64,000 nt of DNA from Echinococcus granulosus (Eukaryota; Platyhelminthes; Cestoda; Cyclophyllidea; Taeniidae), in NCBI RefSeq assembly GCF_000524195.1, contig NW_020170427.1:142627-206626 (forward strand), given 5' to 3'. The first letter of the stretch is position 1. Every line of letters starts with the position of its first letter. Below the pieces are notes generated by a model. The model saw only the letters and a list, made by a program, of their open reading frames with translations, had not been told where the DNA came from and ran no database searches. The translations under genes were made by a program, and so were the position numbers. Below, in pieces: positions 1 through 11,300 of the stretch.

Positions 1-1522
1 GTTTTAACAAAGTAAATGTCCCTCTTGCTTTTCTTAGTCGACTCCCGTCTATTTTACTGCACCATTGAGGTAAGATAGTAATGAAGATTGTGCAGTTTGG
101 GGAAATCTGCGACAACAAGCACCGAAAGGGAGCTTTTTGAATTCGTACGCATAAGTGATGGTTTATTTGTTAGTTCACTGAAACATTCTGCAAAAAAAGA
201 GAAGCCATTTAATATGCAAACCGGACGAAAACAGTCAAGTTCATGAAGAGGAGGACATTTTCCAAAAACTGGACAGCCAAAAGTTGACAAATTCTACTGT
301 AGCATTCCTGATCCGCTTTCTTCGAATCGGTACACCGGAAATTTCGAGAAAGCGTACATATTCTGCTTCAATTTGTTTGAGCAACACATTTTCTTTCCTT
401 TTAAGTGGAGTAAAAACACGTCTACAGCATGTTAGTTCATCGCAGGGGAATTTGTGACATCGGCACAAGTGGCGGTCACGATCGTATCCACGCTGAATTA
501 CTCGAAATGCCATCAGTTGGCATAGACTGCGCCAACGGCTCGGGAATCTACCTACTCAAGGAAATTGTTGTTTTTTCCTCTGCCTGTGAGTATTCATAAG
601 AATAAGACTTGGCCCCCTCGACAGGTGTTCGTGGTCAACGAGGTCACTTGAACTGGCTGAATTTACAACTGGGCTCTGGCATAGTCAATATTATTATGGC
701 ATTCTATGCACTTTTTAGGCATTCATGCTCTTCTTTCGAGGTTTTACTGAAACAAAATGAAAGGTACCACTTCATCATACTTCTACCTAATTAACAAAGA
801 ATATTAAATTAAAGAAGCCGAGCTTTTATGCTAGTTGCTGAGATCCATGGGACATCATGGAAAATTTTCAATGCGAAAACACAAAAAACTGCACAATCCT
901 TTTCACACTTGACTTAGTATTTTCAAATTAACCTTTCTTATAAATTTTCCTTATTTGTGAAACAGAAAGCAGACCTGTGCGTAAGCGTAATTTAACATGA
1001 ATAGTTTTGGAAGAAGGGGATAGAAATAAACCTTCATTTGTCTTTATTGGCGAAAATAATGATTTACTTGCTTGTAAAGTACCTTTAATTAGGAGAATGC
1101 CGCAGCATTGCATAAAATATCACACGCAGAGGAAAACAATTCGCCCCGTACACACGCCTAGGTCGTCTAGGCTAATCAACCAAAAAGGTTCAACTTGACA
1201 TACCCCAAGTAGTAACACATGGGCAGGTGTCTTGTGAATCTTTTCAGTTGGAAATTAGCGCGCCACACATTGCGATGGTTCTCAAATGGGAAAAAAACAT
1301 ATTGTGATATTATAAAGCCAAATCATCTTGTTTCCCTAAATGTGATTAGGAAAGGGGAAAGGGAGAGAGGAGATTAAATTGGAGTACGTTTTCTCATCTC
1401 TTTGTTAGTGCCCCCATTAAAATGTGTATACTTCAAGTAGTCTTTTTTAGCAGTAATCAGGAGTCTAGTAGCGCTTCACCGTAGTCCATCATCACCTTCT
1501 GCTTAAACTGTCCAATGAGATA
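1..1522. other. Intergenic, no supported gene
   Basis: AT-rich DNA with no exon I can support. Two cysteine-containing minus-strand frames overlap at 54-513 but are interrupted and are discussed under rejected items. No member of the TRIM-like repeat family was seen here. Confidence 0.5.
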
Positions 1523-1725
1523 GTGTAATAGACTCAGTATTTCTCTCTTCCAGCTCTATCTTCATGTCCTTAAACTGAGTAGATAAATTGGATGAGGATA
1601 TATTCTCTCGTTTGGCGATAAGTGAAGGGTAGAGATACTACAGTTTAAGCGTTTTCAGGATAATTTCCCTCCCCTTCGGCGGCCCATGACGTCTTCTCCG
1701 TCACGAGGTTCATATTTGCAAACCA
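1523..1725 (+). repeat. Dispersed repeat family C, copy 1
   Basis: This stretch resembles 62401-62603. Both contain GACTCAG followed 170-172 bases later by TCACGAGGTT, with shared blocks between (for example TTGGATGAGGA here and TTGGACAAAGA there). It carries no open frame. The identity of the family is unknown; it could be a decayed fragment of a larger transposon. Confidence 0.5.
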
Positions 1726-2456
1726 CCTCTTGCCATAGAAAAGAAAAATTTTGCCCAAAATGGTTGCCTTCACTGATTCAGATAAGTTGGCTTGTTAGAG
1801 TGTGGATAAATGTGAGGATGGTTGCTCCTGTTCATAATCACTAATGTGTGCTTCCTAAAATTTTGCAAACCAGCACCTAGTAAAGCACATTAATCAAGTC
1901 CTGTTTCTTAAACAGGAAAAATAACGTAAGAGTCACATTGGTGTCAAAAGTAAGCATAGATCCGTGAAAATAAGATCATCTGATTTAAAGTGAACGGGTG
2001 AGTAGTTTCACTACGGAGATTGAGTGAAACAATCTAAATTTCCTGACTGATTTGGCCCGTCGCCCTAGGTAGTCGTGCTGACTTAACAGGGGTTAAACTG
2101 ATTCCACCTACTTCTTCTTTCTACACCGAGAGGCTTAAGCCGACCAACTGTCTATCTATTCCAGTGACTGCCATGTATCTGACAGAAAATGACAACCAGT
2201 ACACCAAAGCATCAACTGATTAAAGTTGGCAGACAGCACAAGTTAAAAATAAAGCAGAACTAGAGGTAGTATGATATAAGCGCAGAGTGGACTGCGTCTC
2301 TCCAGCTCATCATACCTAGAAATATGGCAAATGAATCCCCAAAATTGATAAAAAAGAATCGAGTTTACGTTAAAACAAAAAAAAACACGGAAAAAACTGT
2401 ACAACATGTAAAGGGTACCGGACCTGCACTGAGGCACGAAAAAGTGGACATGGGAA

Positions 2457-3221
2457 CTTTACTCTAACGGACATTTAAATCATTGTCCCACAAAACGACC
2501 ATGCATACGATGTCATTTGGAAGAGATAGCTGAACGGCGTTTTTCCTCAACCTATTCAGGGGAATACCAGGCATTGCAAGCCACAGGTCTCTACGCGCTG
2601 GAGAAACACCTTGAGGGTCAGCAACGCCAAGTCCTCGGGCAGAATGGTCAACCACCCCAGCTGAAAGGCTTCGGGCCGAGTACCTCCTGTGTGCCGCGGT
2701 TTCTCGCCTCCGGAGGACGTACAGGAACGCAGAGCGATGACAGCTTTCCAATGCAACGCGTTGTTGATGGCCATTCACAAGTCGCCTACACCTATGGCCG
2801 TTACGTAGGGCTGAAACCCAACCAAACATTTGCAACAAATACCATTGATCCTCGTCTCTTCGACCAGCAACAACAGCAACAACCTAACCAACAGACAGCG
2901 CAGCGACTGTACGTCCGCAATTTCCCGCGCTCCAAGTCGGCTCACACCGTGGCAGCACCGGTGGTAACGGGTAGCAAATCGGCAGAGGGCAGTGGTGAGA
3001 GTTCTGAGGGTGGAGTTTCCAAGTCGGCTGAGGAGTGCGGTGGGGAGAGTATGATGCTTCTGTTGCCGGAAGCAGAGGGTCGTTCGGAGATGAGTGAACC
3101 CCTATCCACCACCGAAGAGCGCGTTGAGTGCTTCCCACCCTCGGAGGGTCAACAACAGATGAGTAGTGCGAGTAGCAGTAAATTAGTCGCTTTGGCGTTT
3201 CGGGAAGCCAGTTTTGTTTAA
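2457..3221 (+). CDS. 3'-terminal exon of a Ser/Gln-rich protein of unknown function (partial)
   Basis: An open frame runs from a stop at 2430-2432 to TAA at 3219-3221 and is clearly richer in G+C than its surroundings, as expected for coding DNA here. The exact exon start is not fixed: there is no in-frame ATG before the middle of the frame, so an upstream exon must supply the start. The N-terminal part has a charged helix-like stretch (EEIAERRF) and Tyr-rich segments (YSGEYQ, YTYGRYVG). A run of six glutamines and further Gln lies at about 2866-2897, followed by a Ser/Glu/Gly-rich tail with repeated KSAE motifs. An ATTAAA at 3300 could be its polyadenylation signal. I do not recognise a family. 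The Tyr-rich short motifs vaguely recall small axonemal proteins, but that is a guess. Confidence 0.5.
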   Translation, partial: LYSNGHLNHCPTKRPCIRCHLEEIAERRFSSTYSGEYQALQATGLYALEKHLEGQQRQVLGQNGQPPQLKGFGPSTSCVPRFLASGGRTGTQSDDSFPMQRVVDGHSQVAYTYGRYVGLKPNQTFATNTIDPRLFDQQQQQQPNQQTAQRLYVRNFPRSKSAHTVAAPVVTGSKSAEGSGESSEGGVSKSAEECGGESMMLLLPEAEGRSEMSEPLSTTEERVECFPPSEGQQQMSSASSSKLVALAFREASFV

Positions 3222-3299
3222 GCTAGCACCGAGTGACACCAGACGATGTGTTACGCGTATCATTCGTCCTCTTTTGTATTTATACTATGGTATTTGTGC

Positions 3300-3305
3300 A
3301 ATTAA
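3300..3305 (+). promoter_or_regulatory. Possible polyadenylation signal ATTAAA
   Basis: The common variant hexamer lies 79 bases after the stop codon of the preceding terminal exon, a plausible distance. No GT-rich downstream element was checked beyond inspection. Confidence 0.3.
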
Positions 3306-4108
3306 AAGACTCCCTAATCATTAAAGGTAGAAAATTTTGAGTTGACCCCACTTTGTTAGTATGTGATTTTAACAAAGATAAATGGGATCTCGGATATAAG
3401 AGAAATGCCGTAAAGGTGGTGTAAGCATAAGGTTTTTTGGGGCTACTCTTATGAACAAGGTTGCGTGAAATTTGAGATGGATCTGATGGGCTCAAGTAAA
3501 ATTAACATCACATGCCTGAGTTCCTAGTTTTGTTTTTGGGATAAAAAGTCCGCTCTAGAGGGTACACTGTGTGCGAATTAATATTTATGGTAGGAAATAT
3601 TTTTGATCATATATACGTGCACATCCATGCAAAATTGATGTAGTGCGTCACGCAAGGTAAAGAATCCTCCGCTCTGAAGGTGGTCACGCTCATAATGCCT
3701 GCTTGAAATTATTTCAAAGGGCAAATAAAAGTATTAGAGGTTTTTTGCAACAGTAGATGTAAATAAACCTGTTTGGTAGACTTCGATGAATTACAGTCCA
3801 TCTGGATGTCAAGTGACTAAAACATGCCGGACAGCTTCCACATTGCTTCGCTGCCATGACCTGTTGTAACATATGGGGTCTTGAGAGGCGTCACGGTCAG
3901 CCCATGGGCATAGTATTCCTTGACTTTTGTGCTCTCCACGCCCTTTCCAATATCTTGAACTCTCATTAAGTTGTGGATGAACATGATAATTGTGATTTGA
4001 GCCTGTCTGCAAAAGATTCTCCCAAAATTTCAATAGTATTTGGAACACGATGGGTGGCAGAAAATACTCTCCGGAAGAGAGCTAAACAATTGGATTCCAG
4101 TGGCGCAC
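3306..4108. other. Intergenic, nothing recognised
   Basis: No exon, RNA gene or repeat that I can support; short frames on both strands show no coding character. Confidence 0.5.
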
Positions 4109-4191
4109 TGCAATGCTTCGATTGCTTGTTTAACTCCTCGTTGTGGTTCCATGGACATTTAAGGTTCCGCCTTTGGACTTCCGCCTAGCCG
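4109..4191 (+). mobile_element. TRIM-like element, 5' LTR fragment
   Basis: Starts TGCAATGCTTCGATTG, a variant of the family LTR start TGTAATACTTTGAC, and continues through the conserved CTTTGGACTTCCGC region before homology stops. No primer site or interior remains. Confidence 0.6.
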
Positions 4192-4939
4192 TGAGTGTTG
4201 ACACAGCGGACTGTTTGCTGACTGCTTCGTGATATAAAGGGCATTTCTATCCCAACCTACATCAGCCAAACGAACGATTCTTTACCTATCCCCTGACGAT
4301 CCACTCACCACCACTTACTCCGAATACTTCATTACCGGTGGCCTAGACTTGCTGTATGCGCTGTGGAACGTGGATTCATATGTTTGCTACCTGAAGGCCA
4401 AAATATAATTAAGACCGAGATTTATCCTTTTGGTATGGGGCACCTCGAAGAGGTCAAAGAAATAGCTTGAATCAGTCAGTTCGTTTGAGGAAAGTACTAT
4501 TTAAGATCGGCAGTTTAGGATGGGAGGTTGATGCTGCCTCATCTTATCTCCTAATTCTCCAATTATTTATGACCTTTCCTCTACTGCAACCAGTCATATA
4601 CGCAGTTGACAGCCGAGATGGAAATCGGATCTCGAGACATTTTTAAGTGCGAGATTTAACACGTCTTTATGCTGCATTCCAAGTGATTGCGTTATAAAAT
4701 GGTAAAAATGCCCAATTTGAAGGATTTTATGTTTTAAAAGAAATACGTAGTTAAGGGATAACTTGAAATACCCAGTTAAGTGCAAGGATACAAATAGGAT
4801 GGCATGCAGTAATTCTCCTTTTCCATAGACACAATAAATGCTGGTCCCCGTTTCGCTCACCTTTAGATTTCCCTATAGAATTGTAAACAAAGATGGTGCA
4901 AAAAAATACTCGGCATTTGAAAGGCTTAACAAGATCCAT

Positions 4940-6028
4940 TGCAGCATCCGAGGCCTTTCCTGAAGTAGAAAGAAGATATAATATTAGGGCAGAAATTGTA
5001 CTGCCCACGTACAGAAGGGCTGAGGGAATACCAGCATGGTTGGAAGGACAATCCTGAAGCATTAAGTGCTTGCGTAACTAAAACAAGCAGTTGAAGAGGC
5101 AGCTTAAGTACTACTTGGTCTTTTTCTACTTTTGATCGTCGTCCCCTGCGCCACCCTCCGTCAACTTTTCGCTTCTGCCATCACAACGTAGTCAGTGAGG
5201 TAAGAAAAAGATCCATAAAGCCAGCCACACCAGTCATCCAATTTACTTGCCGCTGAGAAGCCATTTGATCGCAGTGTCACTGATTCACTGCATCTGAAGT
5301 TTCGTCCCTATTGGCAACTGTATTGGGGAACAGAGGGAATGTGTTGACCATCTCCTATGTCCATTGCTTATCGCAAGGACACTGGCCTGAAAGGAACAAG
5401 ATTTAAACTAGTTTCATGAGGATAAGGTTTCGCATCATCTCTAACTAGCAACTTTGTTCTTATTTCAGTGCTGTCCAGCCATACCTGTCCATATGGGTTC
5501 TGGCCAGTTAGTAGAGAGGTGGAGGAGGTATCTCTTACTCACTTCATTGACATTTTCACGCAGGTATCGCAGACAACTCCGTAACAAAATTTGTCAGACG
5601 GTTTACAGTCGGGACTTGTGTCGATAGCATTAGTTGCAAATAGCATTCCTGTAGAACACTAGGTGGTTGCTAAAGGTTGACATCATGTTTAACCCTTCTA
5701 TTGGGGGTCGTCACAGGTTATCCCATCCGCAGCATGTCTTTCTTCCGTCAAAACAAGGCTTAGCATTCAGTAGTATAAAGCAGGATAGCTGTTCTTTCTG
5801 ATCGGGTCTTCTTTCTACTGCCACAAATGTAGCGCCTCGAGTAATTCCTGATACCAAAGAAAGTCATAATACTATGGTAGAATATCTATTGCCGATGTAC
5901 AGAAAGGCCGAGGGGGAGGGGCTACTGGCAGCCTCGGATACCATGCAGCCCAGTGGAAGTAAAATCTGCGAGGACTCAGGCGCTTGCGTTCTTAAACACA
6001 GAGGTCAGCAAACTACCAAAGCTTCACA
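4940..6028 (-). mobile_element. TRIM-like element, near full length (1089 bp)
   Basis: Two direct terminal repeats (4940-5114 and 5828-6028) flank about 710 bp of non-coding interior. On the minus strand the upstream LTR is at 5828-6028, starts TGTGAAGC and ends at the TACA complementary to TGTAGCGCC at 5828. The primer-site-like sequence complementary to CTACTGCCACAAA lies directly below 5828. The two LTRs have diverged substantially from each other, so this is an old insertion. No target-site duplication is clear. The frame at 5874-6236 is a chance frame over the LTR. Confidence 0.8.
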
Positions 6029-7148
6029 GTTCCATTTATTATTCCTCATCCCATTACGACATATTCCGAAGTGTTGCACAAGCACCTCCTTAAAAAGTAA
6101 CTACTTGTTCGCTGCTGAACATGGGGTCATAATTTGCTTCCACAGTGAACTGATGTATTTTCCTCACCAATGTACAATGAAATTCGAAAGAATAATGAAG
6201 GAATTTCAAATAACTCGACACCTATGGTTAATGTGAGCCTTTACGAACCTACAGTAGATAGTAGGTAAGTAGTCGGGGAAATGCAAGAGTACGTACCTGA
6301 AATTTTCTCCCCATAACCCGCCCCCTCGTACATGGGAGCGCCTCGATTTGATTTTAGACTTCTAGCATACTTACATACTTAAATAGCTACCAAAGAAATG
6401 AGATTAACTAATTCTTTCGGTGTACACAGTAACGAAAATTTCACTAAATTAGTGGTAAATAATTAAATGCTTACCATCTGAAGTGTCCGCAAAATAATAA
6501 CCCAATGTGACCAGTATCACATAAAATCCCTTTTAAATCGGTTATTTAGCCATAGCTACAATCATTTACAAGGGAAATTTGACAGATGCCATGAGGAGAG
6601 AAACAGAAAATGTCAGTAAAGTACAAATAAGGAGAAAAGGACAATAATTTAAAGAAGTTAACGCTGACGCCTCTACATTTTGTTATGCTTGAATAAATTA
6701 CTGACACAAGGTTCAGGGAAAAAGTCAGTTAGATAAAATATTTTATTCCCATTCCTTTAAAGAAGCGAAATTTTGATCCGTCATGTGAAATCAAACTTTT
6801 TGTGGGGAAAAAATTAAATGTTAATGACTGTGAAAGCGATCTTTCCAAAGGCGAGTGTTGAAATAACCTGACATTTTACAGTAGTACAGGGTGCCTTTTT
6901 TGTAAAGCCAAAAGCAGAACAAATCTGATGTAGAATAAAGCAAAATCTAACTCCTTTTTGTGGTCCGAAAAAAAGCACTCGCTACTTTTATTTAAACCAT
7001 TCATCAAGGGTGAATCTGCAAGCCCAAAAGAGACCTTCCCTACATGGACGTCGGATTAAAAGCCATAAAACTGCGCCATTGATCACTCCCGTGTTTGTAA
7101 TCGCTCTTTCCCTCCCCCTAACCTTTAATGGGTGAGACAGGGCGAGGA
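6029..7148. other. AT-rich intergenic DNA, nothing recognised
   Basis: No exon or repeat copy was found between the TRIM-like element and the G-rich tract at 7149. Confidence 0.5.
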
Positions 7149-7172
7149 GGGGGTGGGGGCGGGGGACGGGGG
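7149..7172 (+). other. G-quadruplex-type motif (four runs of five G)
   Basis: Four runs of exactly five guanines are separated by T, C and AC. Such short loops and long runs predict a very stable four-layer or five-layer quadruplex on this strand. It stands alone between repeats and not next to any gene I can model. Confidence 0.8.
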
Positions 7173-8309
7173 TAATTAGCTCCTGTCAGAACAGAACACC
7201 CCACACAAACCCCTTTTCCCCAGTGGGTGGTTTCGCAGGAGCAGAGAAGGTGGTAGGCGGTTGTGTGTGATGGGGTAGGGTGGAAGGAAGACAACGCATT
7301 CGCAGGTGCTGCATAAATAATGCCACTTTAGGCAGGGATCGTTTACCCTGGGATTGTACTGCATCCTGTTTTAATATTGTATGATGTGGGGATAGTTTAC
7401 TGATTTCGGTGGTAGTCTACGCAAAATTATAGAGAACTGGGTGAAGAAGGTGGCTAAAAGAGGTTCAAGTGATTTTGACCTCCCAACCGGCTGCAGATGG
7501 TAATTTAAATCTCTTAAAGGAACTGAACCCAGTAAGAAAGCTCTACCGGGATTCGATTATCCAAAACAATTCATAAGAAACATACAGGTACTTCCGAAGT
7601 AATTACGAGAAACAAAATTTGAAGATTTTTGAGTGAAAGCCGATTTGTTTGAATGAAAAACCGAATTTCCAAGCTTGAAAATAATTGGTGTCTGGAACTA
7701 AAATGTCTTAGAGCCTGCAAACATGAAAAGCACTGTTTGAAATTCCAAAATAGCGAGAAACAGGAAAAATGGAAGATATTAACTACTCCAATGAAAGGAG
7801 GTAACTTTTCGGTGTTAAAAAGGATTCCTTCTTATTCTTCTAAGTTCCCGAAAAGAGACAAAAAACAGGTAAGTGTTTCGTAGCTCCTCTCCGCCTAGAT
7901 CTTCACAAATAGTAGACTTTGGTGGGCTTTTTTCGATCGAGACATAATTCGTGTTGTTGGCCTCTGCAGACCGTGGTAATTTTTTTGGTAAACGACTGTT
8001 GTTTTTCTTAATTAATCGAGCTAGAAGATTCCATCAGCTAAACGAGATTTGCGGCATCACACACCGAGAACCAGAGGGTAATGAGGCAAAAGTTCATGTT
8101 GATGTGCTAGCAACTCAGGGCCATAATCGGGCTAGTTTAATAAGAAATGAATATGATGTCTGTTTAGTTGCCATGGTTACTCGTAAATCCTAAGATCTTG
8201 TTACACTAACTCGTGGAATAGCTTTATCACATGGTAAGTAGTCTGTAGCACCACTGAGAAGATGGGAAACGTTTATGATTCTGCAAAATATTTTATGATA
8301 AACTTTTAG
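7173..8309. other. Intergenic, nothing firm
   Basis: A Lys-rich frame at 7653-7869 ends at CAG|GTAAGT in phase 0 and could be an upstream exon of the small gene at 8310, but its composition is not coding-like and I do not annotate it. Confidence 0.4.
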
Positions 8310-11300
8310 ATGGACCTGATTAATCGGACGGTATCACAAACATTTTATTATAGGATAAGTCGGAAGGACAAGTTTGAAATCCCTTACTTTGACACGTTCA
8401 CTACCAGACTCTCGGGAGAGCATCCCTCACTGCAGGTGAGAAGGTTCAGTTTCAGTTAATTAATTCATCTGCTATTCACAACTAAAATCACGTAGTTATC
8501 CTCACACCATGTAATTCCTTTAAATATCTAATTATTTTGACCTCGAATGATCTAATTATGATACGATTTTGTTCAATTACCACTGGCTCTGCCCTTGGTC
8601 AACCTCCCACATCGGCCATCACAAAGTAGTCTGTACAGCAAGCAAAATTGTCCACCAACCAACCGCGACAGTCATCGGGTTTGCGCTCAACTGGGATGAT
8701 AGTTGGCAGTAACTTCACTGAAATCCCTTGACAGTTCCACCAAATCTAGAGTTTTGTCCTCTTTGCAAACTATATTAAAGGAAAGAGGAATGTCTAAGCC
8801 ATTACATATGTCCACCGCAAGGCGTGAGAACACGGAGCCAAAAGGGGTATCATTAAATGGAGGATGGGATTGAAAATAGTTTTTAAAGGAAAAGATTTGG
8901 CGTCTCTTCCTCCTGGTTACTTTGCTTCAATACTCTCCAGCTACATATCTTTTCTAGTTCTATCCAGCTGGTAGGGGTGGAGGAGAAATCACGTGATCAC
9001 TTAATTAACATCCTTTACGGGTACTGTGGACAGTCCCATAAAGAACTTAGCAAATGGTTCATGGCCACAGCTGGTGTTGCTCACTCCAGTACCAAAGGGC
9101 ATTCCTACAGAACACAGGACTACAGGGGTAGCTGCATACGCCGTTCTCCCCTTACATTAAAGTTTAGTGTTCAGCAGATGAAATCCGGTTAATTGTCCTT
9201 TGAGATCGGTTTTGCTTTCCGCTGCCACCGATATAGCGTACCAAGACTTAACTGAAGTTGACAGAAGACATGACGCTAGGGCAGAAAATGCATTGCCGGG
9301 GCACAGGGGATAGGAAGGCTATGGGTATGGCCCAGAGGCTATACGGCACAGCCGTGGTACAATTGCGGAGCTTTAAGTGCCCGCGTGACTCCCACCGTAG
9401 TGTTAAATAAACAATCAAACTATTACACTAGAATAACATGTTAAATTAACCTCACACAAATCTTCTTTAAAATTCAGTTTGGTTTAAACATGAAAACGGA
9501 CAAAAATGCCTGGAACACCGGATTTAGGTAGGGAAATGTGGTGGTCACATTTCTGTGGAGCTAATGGCGAAGACGCTAAGAGTCTTGTACATTGTACTTT
9601 GAGCTCTTAATTTGAACTAGTCCTAAGAAAGGAAATATTTGATCAGCTAATTAAATCTTGCCATCAAAAGTGTAGAGACACTCGGTACTTCGAGTCATTG
9701 TCAGCCATTTTAAACACTGACGCGAATCACTTCGCCCTGGGGAGTCTAAGAACTTGTCATGGAAGTGAAACACCTGATGTGAAAAAAAAAAGTTGGTGAA
9801 ATTAAATACAACCTCGCGTACAGTATCAAAAAGCGTGATTTATGCAAAGATGCCCTTTAAAACATGCCCCAGGCACATGGCCCTCGTTTCCTCGTGCGTT
9901 AAAAAAGAGGTGCCCCTGTTTGCTCGTAATTTTTTATTTCAAATGTGAATGAAGAATAATGTTATGTACTTTTTTGGTCCTCCAAGCTCTTCTTGAATAT
10001 CAAGTCATAATTCTAGGGCAGAAAGTGTATTGACGACATACAGAAGGGCAAGGGGCGCCTACTGGCATGGCCCGGAGACCATGCCTCCCAGCGGAAGTAC
10101 AAAAGTGGAGCTTTAAGTTTATTTGAAACCGAAACAAAGAGTTAAACAAACAGTCAGTGTCTTCCACGGCGCTCCCCTCCTTCATCGCCCCACATCAGCC
10201 ATCACAAAGTAGTCGGTGGTGGGAAATACGCCAACGAAATATCTGGCCATTCATTGAATTTGCGCATAGGAAAGAAGATTTTAAACACCAATGCCACTGA
10301 TTTCTTTTCCGATTTCTACTAAATCTGCAACCTGTTTCTCCTAGGAAACTGTACTGGGACAAATGGAGATATGAGGACCATCTCATGTGTCCATCGCTAG
10401 TCGTAAGAACACTGAGCTAAAAGCATTCACTTAATAAAGGACGTGATATAAGGTGGCTTCGTGGAAATAAGGTTGCACCTCCATTCTTCCTCGCCACTTT
10501 TTCTAATCTCATTGCTATCCAGCCATATCTATCTATCGGTCTGGGTTGTTAATTGAAATTTTGCAGCCAAAGTAGATGCCAATTTTAACCCTTCTGCTAG
10601 GGTGTCACAGATTATTCCATTTGCAACGCATGCAGTCGAAACTCGACATCAGGATATTTGGCCGTTGAGATCGGGCATGCTTTCTGTTACCACTAGTATA
10701 GGGCCTTGAGACTTCCTCAAAGACAAAAGAAGTTACAATTAGGGGGCAGAAAGTGTATTGGTGCCGTACGGAAGGGCTGGGGGGCCAATGTTAAGGCCCA
10801 CATGCCATGCCGTCAGGCGGAGGTGCAATGTCAGTCTTAAGTGGGTCAGTCTTAGTATTTCAAGGGTAGAGTGGCTTGAGTGTGCCCTTGATGCTACAAA
10901 AACCAAAGGCCCAACAGACCGAATTGTCTGCTAGACCGCCAAGCAGTGGAGCATTGGGTCTCCAAGGCCAATACATAGGGTGCGGGAGAGTCCTACTTCA
11001 ACCAAGTTATTACAGGCTCCAGCCCCTCCCTCTCCCCGTCCTGGATTCCCAACACGGTGGAATGATGCTTTTGACCCTTCATTTATAAACCTAGCCAACT
11101 AGTTCTGTCTCCCCTTCTAATAAAAATTAGATTAATTTGAAGTCACTAGATTTAACAGGAAATGTTCTTGTTGCGTGATTCGCATCTTCGTTGTGGACTG
11201 AAGATACGTATCTAACAGAAACCGCTTATTTCCGGTGGCTTAATTAGTTCTGTCATGCTAAAGCCGAATTTTATTGCCTACAAAGACTTTTTGTAGCCCG

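Noticed and set aside
54..513. Cysteine-rich minus-strand frames, one with a Kazal-like pattern (DCFRPVCILNGFSFFAEC)
   Set aside because: The match crosses a textbook acceptor-like TTCTCTTTTTTTGCAG on the same strand, the two frames are offset and separated by a stop, and no splice model joined them convincingly.
2165..2223. Possible short terminal exon after TATTCCAG encoding MYLTENDNQYTKASTD and a stop
   Set aside because: Only 18 residues, no upstream partner exon, and a pyrimidine-rich AG is common by chance.
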